The notes under the pieces are model-generated. The model did not search any database, had not been told where the DNA came from, and was given only the letters and a program-made list of their open reading frames with translations. Position numbers and translations under genes: made by a program. Of a stretch of 64,000 nt of DNA, positions 18,609 through 26,976 are shown one piece after another; positions within the stretch are counted from its first letter, which is position 1; each line of letters opens with the position of its first letter. Source of the stretch: Flavobacterium sp. HJJ (GTDB taxonomy: Bacteria; Bacteroidota; Bacteroidia; Flavobacteriales; Flavobacteriaceae); NCBI RefSeq assembly GCF_015351475.1, contig NZ_JADKPR010000002.1, forward strand, positions 186,001-250,000. Reading direction: 5' to 3'.

Positions 18609-18706
18609 CACTAATTACACGCTACAGTTCTCACCTCTCTTTTAAAATTGCACTTTTATATATTAATGATTAATATTATACATATTGTTTTTTGCCTCAA
18701 ATACTA

Positions 18707-19576
18707 ATGAATACTAATTCTCCTCAAAATACCAATTGGCTGTTTGAAATAACACCGAAAAATAAATTCTTTACATTAAATCTTAAAGAGGTTTGGCAAT
18801 ATAGAGATTTGCTGATGCTTTTTGTAAAACGTGATGTAATAACTGTTTATAAACAAACTGTTCTAGGTCCTTTATGGTACTTGATTCAACCTCTATTTAC
18901 TTCTGTTACTTTTACTATAATTTTTAATAATGTAGCTGGAATTAATACGGGGACTGTTCCTCCATTTTTGTTTAATTTGGCAGGAATTACCGTTTGGAAC
19001 TATTTTACCGCTTGCCTCAATGGTACCTCAAATACGTTTGCCAGTAATGCAGGAATTTTTGGGAAAGTATATTTCCCTAGAATTATTACTCCCATGTCGA
19101 TTATCATTTCAAATTTAATAAAGTTTGGAATTCAGTTTTTTATTTTTGTTGCTTTCTATATCTATTTTTATGTTCAGGGGACAAATTTAAGTGTCAACGG
19201 GCTAGTTTTATTTTTTCCTATATTGATTGTAATCATGGGGATTTTGGGATTAGGTTTGGGAATGTTTATTTCTTCATTGGTAACCAAATATCGTGATTTC
19301 AGTAATTTAATTACTTTCGGAGTACAATTGCTAATGTATTTATCAGCGGTGATGTATCCAATGGAATTAATTAAACAGAGAATACCCGAGTATGGCTGGC
19401 TGGTACAGTATAATCCATTAGCCTATTTAATAGAAACTGCCCGCTATATGTTATTGAATGTCGGGGCTATTTCATTTGGAGGATTGTTATACACTTTTTC
19501 AGTGACAGTAATTGTTTTTTTTGTTGGACTTTTAATTTTTAACAAGACGGAGAAGACTTTTATAGATACAGTGTAA
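18707..19576 (+). CDS. wzm: ABC-2 polysaccharide exporter permease (Wzm)
   Basis: This protein of about 289 residues has six membrane segments and the family signatures YRDLLMLFVKRD, QTVLGPLWYLIQPL near the N-terminus, and YNPLAYLIETAR before the last segments. It forms the inner-membrane channel for finished, lipid-linked polysaccharide. The ATG at 18707 was preferred to an in-frame TTG at 18692, which would add only five residues. It is followed 65 bp later by its ATPase partner. Finding a Wzm/Wzt pair in a locus that also has wzx and wzy is unusual and suggests more than one glycan. Confidence 0.9.
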   Translation: MNTNSPQNTNWLFEITPKNKFFTLNLKEVWQYRDLLMLFVKRDVITVYKQTVLGPLWYLIQPLFTSVTFTIIFNNVAGINTGTVPPFLFNLAGITVWNYFTACLNGTSNTFASNAGIFGKVYFPRIITPMSIIISNLIKFGIQFFIFVAFYIYFYVQGTNLSVNGLVLFFPILIVIMGILGLGLGMFISSLVTKYRDFSNLITFGVQLLMYLSAVMYPMELIKQRIPEYGWLVQYNPLAYLIETARYMLLNVGAISFGGLLYTFSVTVIVFFVGLLIFNKTEKTFIDTV

Positions 19577-19641
19577 AAAAAGCAATGATAATTTCAACAG
19601 CAAATTTTAATTTTAAAATCGTTAACTTTTAATCTCTAACT

Positions 19642-20892
19642 TTGAAAGACATTATATTAAAAGCCGAAAATATTTCTAAACAGTATCGTTTGGGAAATGT
19701 AGGGACAGGGACTTTGAGTCACGATTTGAATCGATGGTGGCATAGTATTCGAGGTAAAGAAGATCCCTATCTGAAAATAGGGGAGATTAATGATCGTTCT
19801 ACGAAAGGGACATCAGACTATGTTTGGGCTTTACAAGGTATTAATTTTGAAGTAGAGCGTGGTGAAGTTCTCGGTATTATTGGCAAGAATGGTGCAGGTA
19901 AATCTACGTTACTTAAAATTTTATCAAGAGTTACAGCACCTACGACAGGAAATATAAAATTTGGCGGGCGTGTAGCTTCGCTTCTGGAAGTAGGGACAGG
20001 GTTTCATGGTGAAATGACTGGTCGTGAAAATATTTTTTTGAATGGTGCTATTTTGGGTATGACCAAAAAAGAAATAGCTTCAAAACTCGATGAAATTATT
20101 GAATTCTCAGGATGTCAAAGATATATAGATACACCGGTGAAACGCTACAGTAGCGGAATGACAGTACGATTGGCTTTTGCTGTGGCCGCATTTCTTGATC
20201 CGGAAATTTTGGTTATCGATGAGGTACTCGCCGTGGGCGATGCTGAATTTCAGAAAAAAGCGATTGGCAAAATGCAGGATATTGCTAAGGGACAAGGAAG
20301 GACGGTTTTGTTCGTGAGTCATAATATGGCGGCGGTAAAACAGTTGTGTACTAGAGGTATTGTGATGGAAAATGGAAAAGTGAAATACGATGGTAATATT
20401 GATGATGCCTTGTCAAAATATTTACAAATAAATTCGGATGATGAAAATGTCTCTAAAATAATTTATGAAGATGATGCTGATAAGGCAACTCAGATTTTAA
20501 AAGTAGAATTACAGGATGAAAATGAAAATAATGTAATAGAGTATTTCACCGATCAGGATATATATATTCATATTACATTAAGAAATAATTTTTATCAGGA
20601 AAAAGCACGTTTGAACTTCTCTATATTAGATAAATATGAAAATTTATTTTTTATCAACCGCAGAGAATTAGATTTTAGAGGTGTAAAAACATGGGTTGTT
20701 AGAGTTCCTAAAAATGTTTTGATAGCAAACTCATATATTATTGGCTTCGCATTAGATATACCAAAAGTCAAACTATTAGATTTACCTCAAAGGAAATTGA
20801 ATTTAAATATAATCAATTTAGCTCAAGAAGAGTTTAAAGAAGGTGATGTAGAAAACGGAATTTTCAAGATACCATTGGAATGGAAAATATAA
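19642..20892 (+). CDS. wzt: ABC polysaccharide exporter ATPase with C-terminal domain (Wzt)
   Basis: This 416-residue protein has a Walker A motif GKNGAGKS (residues 81-88), the ABC signature YSSGM (169-173), Walker B LVIDEVLAVGD, and the switch His in FVSHNMA. The remaining 150 or so residues form an extra C-terminal domain. In Wzt proteins this domain is a beta-sandwich that recognises the end of the polysaccharide chain, so export may depend on a terminal modification. The start is TTG; it keeps the usual N-terminus (ILKAENISKQYRLG). It overlaps the next glycosyltransferase gene by 13 bp. Confidence 0.92.
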   Translation: MKDIILKAENISKQYRLGNVGTGTLSHDLNRWWHSIRGKEDPYLKIGEINDRSTKGTSDYVWALQGINFEVERGEVLGIIGKNGAGKSTLLKILSRVTAPTTGNIKFGGRVASLLEVGTGFHGEMTGRENIFLNGAILGMTKKEIASKLDEIIEFSGCQRYIDTPVKRYSSGMTVRLAFAVAAFLDPEILVIDEVLAVGDAEFQKKAIGKMQDIAKGQGRTVLFVSHNMAAVKQLCTRGIVMENGKVKYDGNIDDALSKYLQINSDDENVSKIIYEDDADKATQILKVELQDENENNVIEYFTDQDIYIHITLRNNFYQEKARLNFSILDKYENLFFINRRELDFRGVKTWVVRVPKNVLIANSYIIGFALDIPKVKLLDLPQRKLNLNIINLAQEEFKEGDVENGIFKIPLEWKI

Positions 20893-22202
20893 AAAAGAAA
20901 ATTTTATTACTCTCTACAGGAGATATAAATGGTGCTTATGAAGCAATTTATAAGTTAGCTTATTTTTTTATTGAGCAAGGCCATACAGTGAGCATGCTGG
21001 TTAAGCATAAAACAAAAAAAAATGGATTTATTGTTCAATATTTAAATGAACCAAAATCGTTAAAAAGAAAATCTCTCTTAAAAAGGATATTTATAAAGGT
21101 CAAAAATAAAATAATACACAAATTCAAAGATAAGACAGAGCCTATTCATTTTGATGGAAAATATTCTTTCATTAGTAAAGACGAAGCTAGTGAAAATATT
21201 TCAACTAAGAGAATCGTGTCTCAAATAGGTTTTATACCAGATTTTATTATAACAGGTATGACAGATGGGTTTATAAATAGTACGGATTTATTAAATTTAC
21301 ATAAATTAACGAACGCTAAAGTGTATAATATTACAGTTGATATGAATCACTTTACAGGAGGGTGTCATTATGCTTGGGATTGTGAGGGATATATAAAAGG
21401 ATGTGATGAAAAATGTCCTGCAATTATTGGTAAAAATGGCAGGGATCTGGCAAAAATAAATTTTGAAACAAAACTTAAAAATGTTCGAGAAGGAAGGTTT
21501 GAGATAATTTCAGGTTCAGGATGGACTTTAAAACAAGCCCAAGAATCAAAAATTTATAAAGAACAAAAGGTATTTCATAATATTAATAGTCTAATTGATA
21601 CTAAGCTATTTAATGCCAAAAATAGAGATATAGCAAAAAGAGTTTTTGGATTCGAAAGCTCAAAGTTTTATATATTGGCAGGCAGCCAGAATGCTAATGA
21701 TCCAAGAAAAGGATTTCCATATTTTATAGAAGCATTAAAAATTTTGGAAGCTCAATTAACTGTTCATCAAAAAAATAAAATTGTTATACTTGTAGTTTCA
21801 CGTGATGTGCCTCAAGAATTTGAATATTTAAATTTTGAAAAACAAAAACTAGACTACATTACTGATTATAGGCTGTTAGTATTACTTTATCAAGCTATAG
21901 ATTTATTTGTAAATTCATCTATTGAAGATTCTGGGCCCATGATGGTCTCAGAAGCTATGGCATGTGGTACTCCAGTAGTTGGTTTCGATATGGGAGTGGT
22001 TAATAATATTGTAATTAATGATTACAATGGCTATAAGGCTATATTAAAAGACAGCAATGATTTGGCTAGTGGTATAAAGAAAATGATCAATTTAACTACG
22101 CAAGAATATACTCAATATTCTAAAAGTGCGAATACACAAATTCAACAGTATTCTTCTTTTGAGTTTGCTACTAAAATATTTAATGAAATAATTAATACTT
22201 AA
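20880..22202 (+). CDS. Glycosyltransferase family 4 with Cys-rich insert
   Basis: This 440-residue GT4 enzyme has the E-x7-E donor-site motif in EDSGPMMVSEAMACG, and AGSQNANDPRKGF at the start of the second Rossmann domain. The GGCHYAWDCEGYIKGCDEKCP insert has four closely spaced cysteines and is typical of a WcaC-like group. It could bind a metal or form a structural knot. The gene overlaps wzt by 13 bp, and the ACP gene starts 12 bp after it, so it belongs to the same operon. Confidence 0.85.
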   Translation: MENIKKKILLLSTGDINGAYEAIYKLAYFFIEQGHTVSMLVKHKTKKNGFIVQYLNEPKSLKRKSLLKRIFIKVKNKIIHKFKDKTEPIHFDGKYSFISKDEASENISTKRIVSQIGFIPDFIITGMTDGFINSTDLLNLHKLTNAKVYNITVDMNHFTGGCHYAWDCEGYIKGCDEKCPAIIGKNGRDLAKINFETKLKNVREGRFEIISGSGWTLKQAQESKIYKEQKVFHNINSLIDTKLFNAKNRDIAKRVFGFESSKFYILAGSQNANDPRKGFPYFIEALKILEAQLTVHQKNKIVILVVSRDVPQEFEYLNFEKQKLDYITDYRLLVLLYQAIDLFVNSSIEDSGPMMVSEAMACGTPVVGFDMGVVNNIVINDYNGYKAILKDSNDLASGIKKMINLTTQEYTQYSKSANTQIQQYSSFEFATKIFNEIINT

Positions 22203-22213
22203 AAATAGATATA

Positions 22214-22447
22214 ATGAATATAGAAATTTCAAAATTTGTTAAAGATTTCGAATTATTGTTAGATGAGGTTGAAGCAGGTAGCATTAGTCCGGAAACAAAA
22301 TTTAGAGATTTAGAGGAATGGAGTTCTTTAATTGCATTGACAGTTATAGCAATGGTAGATGAAGAATATGATGTAAAACTTTCAGGAGATGATATCAGAA
22401 CATCTGTAACAGTAAAAGATCTTTTTGATAAAATAAGTATGAAATAA
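22214..22447 (+). CDS. Acyl carrier protein
   Basis: This 77-residue acidic protein has the length and helical pattern of an acyl carrier protein. The phosphopantetheine site is in EEWSSLIAL; Ser38 just before Leu is the likely attachment residue (canonical WDSL, here WSSL). It would carry the growing acyl chain for the two ketoacyl-ACP synthases downstream. It is too different from the usual housekeeping AcpP (DSLD motif) to be the fatty-acid ACP. Its stop is directly followed by the GNAT gene start. Confidence 0.82.
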   Translation: MNIEISKFVKDFELLLDEVEAGSISPETKFRDLEEWSSLIALTVIAMVDEEYDVKLSGDDIRTSVTVKDLFDKISMK

Positions 22448-22993
22448 ATGAACCTTTCTGAGTTTACTAAATTTGGAATTACTTTTAAAGCTTTATCAGA
22501 AGAGCATTTAGAAATGGTGAGAATTTGGAGAAATTCTGATGATGTTCGTCTTTTTATGCAATATCAGGAAATTATAAATCCGGAGCAACAAAAAACTTGG
22601 TTTAAACAATTAGATAAATATACCAATTATTATTATATCGCATATCAAAATGAAATTCCTTTTGGTGTTTATAATATTAAAGATATAGATTTTGAGATAG
22701 GAATTGGGGAACCGGGAGCTTACCAGAAAAGTAAATATTTTTGGGAAGGTGATATATCTATGCGAGCTTCTTTATCTATAATTATATTTGCTTTTGAAAC
22801 ATTAAAATTAAATACTTTGATAAGTCACGTGTTAAAAAACAATAAAAGGGTTTTAGCATATAATCAACAAATGGGTTTTCAAATTAAAGATACTGATAAT
22901 GATTTTATTAGTTTTGAATTGATTTTAAAAAAAGAAGATTTTTACGCTAATAAAAAGATAGTTAGACTTATAAAATATTTAGAAAGTAATTAG
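22448..22993 (+). CDS. GNAT-family N-acyltransferase
   Basis: This 181-residue protein has the GNAT pattern: an N-terminal VRIWRNSDDVR block like RimJ/PseH-type acetyltransferases, a middle beta region, and NKRVLAYNQQMGF, the typical final motif. It starts at the base after the ACP stop codon. In the enterobacterial common antigen pathway the GNAT enzyme WecD acylates the amino sugar made by WecE. Here a WecE-like gene lies 3 kb downstream, so this protein is the best candidate to move an acyl group, possibly from the ACP rather than from CoA, onto a 4-amino sugar. Confidence 0.78.
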   Translation: MNLSEFTKFGITFKALSEEHLEMVRIWRNSDDVRLFMQYQEIINPEQQKTWFKQLDKYTNYYYIAYQNEIPFGVYNIKDIDFEIGIGEPGAYQKSKYFWEGDISMRASLSIIIFAFETLKLNTLISHVLKNNKRVLAYNQQMGFQIKDTDNDFISFELILKKEDFYANKKIVRLIKYLESN

Positions 22994-23002
22994 GATAATT
23001 GT

Positions 23003-24061
23003 ATGGCTAATTTTAAAATTAAAAATGTAGTTTTATCAGGACTTGCTGTTGCTGTACCCAAAACAAGAAAAGTGAATTTAGAGAATCTTTTTTTTTCTAA
23101 AGAGGATATCGGAAAATTTACCACAACAACAGGTGTTTCAGAATTTAGGATTGCTGATAAATCTACAACAAGTTCTGATTTAGGATTTGAAGCTGCGCAA
23201 AAATTAATTTTAGAAATGGATATTGACAAGAAAGATATTGATGTTTTAATTTTTGTTTCTCAAACCCCTGATTATTTAAATATTCCTAATACAGCTCCTC
23301 AATTACAAAATAAACTAGGATTGTCAAAGAACTGTATAGCATTTGATTTGTCTTTAGGTTGCTCGGGGTTTATATATGGATTAAGTACTTTAGCTTCTTT
23401 TATGCAAAATCCAGCTTTTAAAAAAGGTTTACTTATTTGTGGAGATACAATAAGTAAAATTGTTAATCCGGAAGATAAAAGCACAGCATTACTTTTTGGA
23501 GATGCAGCATCTGCAGTAGTTTTAAAAAGAAAAGAAAATGATTCAGAAATGCAATTTAACTTAGGATGTGATGGCTCAGGTTATAAAGCTATAATTGTTA
23601 ATGATGGAGGTTCTAGAAATCCATTCAATGCAAACTCTTTGCATGTTGTCGATCACGGCGATGGAATTAAAAGAAATCAGTGCGAGCTAGTTCTAGACGG
23701 AATGGATGTTTTTGGTTTTGGAATAAATCAGGCGCCGAAAACCTTTAGAGAATTATGTGATTTTGCAAAAATTTCAAATAAAGAAATTGATTTTGCCATT
23801 TTTCATCAAGCTAATAAAATGATGAATGAAATGATTCGCAAAAAATTGAAATTAGAAAAGGAGAAGGTACCTTATTCGTTAGATAAATTTGGAAATACTA
23901 GTTCTGCGTCAATTCCAGTTACAATGGTAACGGAACTGAAAAATCAATTGAGAAATGGTAAAAATAAACTTTTGCTGTGTGGTTTTGGTGTAGGTTTGTC
24001 ATGGGGGAGTTGTTATTTCACAACAGAAAAATTAACAGTACTTGATTTAATAGAAATTTAA
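23003..24061 (+). CDS. Ketoacyl-ACP synthase III (first copy)
   Basis: This 352-residue FabH-type condensing enzyme has its full catalytic triad: Cys120 in LGCSGF, His268 in FHQAN, and Asn298 in FGNTSSAS. It would join acetyl-CoA (or another acyl starter) to a malonyl-ACP. It lies between the GNAT gene (9-bp gap) and an SDR gene (2-bp gap). It is clearly diverged from the second copy at 24815, so the two are not a recent duplication. A housekeeping FabH role is unlikely in this context. Confidence 0.88.
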   Translation: MANFKIKNVVLSGLAVAVPKTRKVNLENLFFSKEDIGKFTTTTGVSEFRIADKSTTSSDLGFEAAQKLILEMDIDKKDIDVLIFVSQTPDYLNIPNTAPQLQNKLGLSKNCIAFDLSLGCSGFIYGLSTLASFMQNPAFKKGLLICGDTISKIVNPEDKSTALLFGDAASAVVLKRKENDSEMQFNLGCDGSGYKAIIVNDGGSRNPFNANSLHVVDHGDGIKRNQCELVLDGMDVFGFGINQAPKTFRELCDFAKISNKEIDFAIFHQANKMMNEMIRKKLKLEKEKVPYSLDKFGNTSSASIPVTMVTELKNQLRNGKNKLLLCGFGVGLSWGSCYFTTEKLTVLDLIEI

Positions 24062-24063
24062 AG

Positions 24064-24813
24064 ATGAACAATCCATTTTCTCTCGAAAATAAAACAATTT
24101 TAATTACTGGAGCATCTTCTGGAATAGGAAAAGCGAGTGCTGTAGAGTGCTCTAAAATGGGGGCAAAAATTATTATTACAGGACGTAATTTAGAGCGATT
24201 AACTTTGACTTTTAATGAGCTGGAAAAAGGAGATCATATAATGATTCAAGCTGATTTAACCAATGAAAATGATTTTGAAAATTTTTTAAATCGTATAGAT
24301 GTAATAGACGGTATTGTACATTCTGCAGGGATTTCTGGTCATGTATTATTTAATTTTCTCAAAGAAGAACAATTAAATCATATGATGGACATTAATTTTA
24401 AGATTCCAACTTTATTAACACAACGATTATTAAAGCAAAAAAAAATTAATAAAGAAGGATCTATTGTTTTTATTAATTCGACTTCAGGTATTATTTCTTC
24501 GTATGTTGGAGGCTCAATTTATTCTGCTTCAAAAGCTGCATTAAATGGTTTGATTAAAGGACTTGCCTTAGAGTATGCTTCCAAAAAAATAAGATTTAAT
24601 GGAGTCATGGCTGCAATGGTTGAAACTTCAATTATGGAAAAAAGTGATGTTACACAAGAACAATTAGATTTGGATAGACAAAAATATCCTCTTAAAAGGT
24701 ATGGTACCCCAGAAGAAATAGCTTATGCAGTGATTTACTTATTGTCAGATGCTTCCTCTTGGACTACTGGAAGTAATATTCTATTAGATGGAGGAAAGAC
24801 AATATCGTATTAA
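24064..24813 (+). CDS. FabG-like short-chain ketoreductase
   Basis: This 249-residue classical SDR has GASSGIGKAS near the N-terminus, the catalytic Ser139, Tyr153 and Lys157 (YSASK), and a C-terminal GSNILLDGG, all as in 3-oxoacyl-ACP reductases. Placed between two ketoacyl-ACP synthase III genes, it most likely reduces the 3-keto group of the short acyl-ACP to a 3-hydroxyacyl-ACP. Its stop lies 1 bp before the next start codon. Confidence 0.88.
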   Translation: MNNPFSLENKTILITGASSGIGKASAVECSKMGAKIIITGRNLERLTLTFNELEKGDHIMIQADLTNENDFENFLNRIDVIDGIVHSAGISGHVLFNFLKEEQLNHMMDINFKIPTLLTQRLLKQKKINKEGSIVFINSTSGIISSYVGGSIYSASKAALNGLIKGLALEYASKKIRFNGVMAAMVETSIMEKSDVTQEQLDLDRQKYPLKRYGTPEEIAYAVIYLLSDASSWTTGSNILLDGGKTISY

Positions 24814-24814
24814 T

Positions 24815-25822
24815 ATGAAATCATATATAAAAGCTATTTCTTATTATTTGCCTCAATTTGAGTTAAATAATTTTATTATAGAAAAAAGTTTCCCTGAATG
24901 GAGTATTGATAAAATTGCAAAAAAAACAGGAATTAGTTCTAGATATATTGCTGCAACGGATGAAACTTCTGGTGATATGGCAATAAAAGCTGCTGAAAAA
25001 CTATTTGAAGAGCACAATATTGATAAATTATCTATAGATTACCTGATTTTATGTACTCAAAGTCCAGATTATTTTTTGCCAACTACTGCTTGTGTTATAC
25101 AAGAAAAATTAGGTTTAAAAACTAGTATTGGTGCTTTTGATATGAACTTGGGGTGTTCTGGTTATATGTATGGTTTAGGATTAGCAAAAGGTCTTATTTT
25201 TTCTGGTCAAGCCAATAATATTCTTTTTATAACTTCAGAGACTTACAGTAAATTTATTCATCCACAGGATAAAAGTAATAAAACTATTTTTGGAGATGCT
25301 GCAGCTGCTACTTTAATTTCTTCAGAAGATGGTTTTGCAGAAATTGGTAATTTTGAATATGGAACAGACGGAAAAGGAGCAAATAATCTTATTGTAAAAA
25401 ATGGAGCAATGAGAAATTTGAAAAACAACAATGAAGCTATTCAAGACGAATTTGGGAATTATCTTTCTGATGACTATTTATTTATGAATGGTTCAGAAAT
25501 TTTTTCATTTACATTAGCTTCAGTACCTAAATTAATAGATAATACTATTCAGAAAAACAATCTGTTAAAAGAAAATATTAATTTATTTGTTTTACATCAA
25601 GCCAACATGTTTATGCTAGAAAGTTTAAGAAAAAAATGTAAAATTGAAAACGAAAAATTTTACATACATATTGATAATTGTGGAAACACAGTTTCTTCTA
25701 CCATTCCTATAGCTTTATATCATGCACAAAATGAAAAATTATTGAAGAAAAGTAGTAATATTTTGTTGGCTGGATTTGGTGTGGGATATTCTTGGGGAGG
25801 AACAATAATAAAAGTAATTTAA
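24815..25822 (+). CDS. Ketoacyl-ACP synthase III (second copy)
   Basis: This 335-residue protein is a second FabH-type enzyme with an intact triad: Cys114 in LGCSGY, His261 in LHQAN and Asn291 in CGNTVSS. I chose the ATG at 24815; an upstream in-frame start at 24788 would overlap the SDR gene by 26 bp and lacks similarity to family N-termini. Two synthases around a single reductase could perform two successive chain extensions, for example to a C6 dihydroxyacyl chain, or accept different starters. Confidence 0.88.
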   Translation: MKSYIKAISYYLPQFELNNFIIEKSFPEWSIDKIAKKTGISSRYIAATDETSGDMAIKAAEKLFEEHNIDKLSIDYLILCTQSPDYFLPTTACVIQEKLGLKTSIGAFDMNLGCSGYMYGLGLAKGLIFSGQANNILFITSETYSKFIHPQDKSNKTIFGDAAAATLISSEDGFAEIGNFEYGTDGKGANNLIVKNGAMRNLKNNNEAIQDEFGNYLSDDYLFMNGSEIFSFTLASVPKLIDNTIQKNNLLKENINLFVLHQANMFMLESLRKKCKIENEKFYIHIDNCGNTVSSTIPIALYHAQNEKLLKKSSNILLAGFGVGYSWGGTIIKVI

Positions 25823-25825
25823 TAA

Positions 25826-26959
25826 ATGATTCCATTTAATAAACCATTTTTAATTGGCAGCGAATTAAAGTATATTGAAGAAGCAGTGAAATCTGGTAAA
25901 ATATCAGGTAATGGTAAATATACCCAATTGTGCCATCAGTTTTTTGAACAAAAATATGGTTTTGGAAGATGTTTGCTTACAACGTCTTGCACAGATGCGT
26001 TAGAAATGGCAGCAATACTTGCAGATATTAAAGAAGGCGATGAGGTAATCATACCTAGTTATACATTTGTTTCTACGGCATTGGCTTTTGTTAGACAAGG
26101 AGCAAAAATTGTTTTTGCTGATTCTTATTCGGACAATCCTAATATAGATTTAGATAGTATAGAAGTATTGATTACTTCAAAAACTAAAGCAATAGTACCA
26201 GTACATTATGCGGGAGTTGCCTGTGATATGGATAAAATAATGGAATTAGCGAATAAATACCATCTTTTGGTAATTGAAGATGCGGCACAAGCTATTGATA
26301 GTTTTTATATTGGTAAAGATGGAATAAAAAAAGCTTTAGGTTCTATCGGACATTTAGCAGCTTTCTCTTTTCACGAAACTAAAAATATAATTTCCGGAGA
26401 AGGCGGCATGATTGTTATTAATGATGAACGATTTACAGACAGAGCGGAAATTATTTGGGAAAAAGGTACTAATCGGACACAATTTTTCAGAGGTGAAATC
26501 GACAAGTATGGCTGGGTGGATATTGGTTCTAGTTTTCTACCTTCTGAGGTTATTGCTGCATTTCTTTGGGGTCAACTTGAAAATTTAGATATTATACAAA
26601 AAAAGCGTAAGTTACTCTGGGAATATTATTACCAACAATTAAATCCTTTAGCGAATTTATGTGGCATAAAAATGCCTCAAATTCCTGATTATGCGACTAA
26701 TAATGGGCATATGTTTTATATCCAATTTGCTACTTTGGAGGAGAGAACAAAATATATTGAAAGATTTAAAAAGCAAGATATTTTATCTGTTTTTCATTAT
26801 ATTTCATTGCATTCAAGTCCATATTATTCTTTAAAACATGATGGTAGGGTATTACCAAATTCAGATAAATTTACTGATACCTTATTACGTTTGCCAATGT
26901 ATTATGAGCTGAGTGAAACGGAGATTGATGCTATTGTCAATTGTTTTTTGGAAAAATAG
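25826..26959 (+). CDS. wecE: dTDP-4-amino-4,6-dideoxygalactose transaminase (WecE-like)
   Basis: This 377-residue DegT/DnrJ aminotransferase closely matches the WecE/RffA subfamily along its length. Matching blocks include the GDEVIIPSYTFVSTA and VPVHYAGVACDMD stretches, FSFHETKNI with the PLP Lys186, EKGTNRTQFFRGE and DIGSSFLPSE. WecE turns dTDP-4-keto-6-deoxyglucose into dTDP-4-amino-4,6-dideoxygalactose (Fuc4N). The substrate would come from RmlA (present) and RmlB (not in the window). It follows the acyl-ACP genes by 3 bp, which ties the acyl chain to this amino group. Confidence 0.9.
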   Translation: MIPFNKPFLIGSELKYIEEAVKSGKISGNGKYTQLCHQFFEQKYGFGRCLLTTSCTDALEMAAILADIKEGDEVIIPSYTFVSTALAFVRQGAKIVFADSYSDNPNIDLDSIEVLITSKTKAIVPVHYAGVACDMDKIMELANKYHLLVIEDAAQAIDSFYIGKDGIKKALGSIGHLAAFSFHETKNIISGEGGMIVINDERFTDRAEIIWEKGTNRTQFFRGEIDKYGWVDIGSSFLPSEVIAAFLWGQLENLDIIQKKRKLLWEYYYQQLNPLANLCGIKMPQIPDYATNNGHMFYIQFATLEERTKYIERFKKQDILSVFHYISLHSSPYYSLKHDGRVLPNSDKFTDTLLRLPMYYELSETEIDAIVNCFLEK

Positions 26960-26976
26960 TAATCAATTACACAAGG

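Larger units (their letters stand above)
18109..18691. other. Long intergenic region, no convincing gene
   Basis: This 583-bp stretch between the terminator and the ABC exporter genes is AT-rich and has no convincing ORF; a 67-codon TTG frame at 18442-18645 has no recognisable motif. It holds a second hairpin (arms 18384-18392 and 18400-18408, T-rich on the 3' side) that could be a weak terminator, a -7-type promoter element at 18437, and a foldable segment at 18511-18608. The first half (18109-18380) shows nothing I can name. Confidence 0.6.

Noticed and set aside
18442..18645. A 67-codon open frame starting at TTG before wzm
   Set aside because: No family motif, low-complexity composition, no ribosome-binding context, and it overlaps the foldable leader and begins within the candidate -7 element.
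24788..24814. Upstream in-frame start for the second ketoacyl-ACP synthase III
   Set aside because: It overlaps the SDR gene and adds nine residues with no family similarity.
25826..26959. The aminotransferase as a UDP-sugar (PglE/PseC-type) enzyme
   Set aside because: The blocks around the PLP lysine (FHETKNI) and EKGTNRTQFFRGE match the WecE subfamily much better.
26941..26976. TTG start for the acyltransferase 3 gene inside wecE
   Set aside because: The ATG at 26977 comes after the wecE stop, is preceded by AAGG and still gives a full-length protein.
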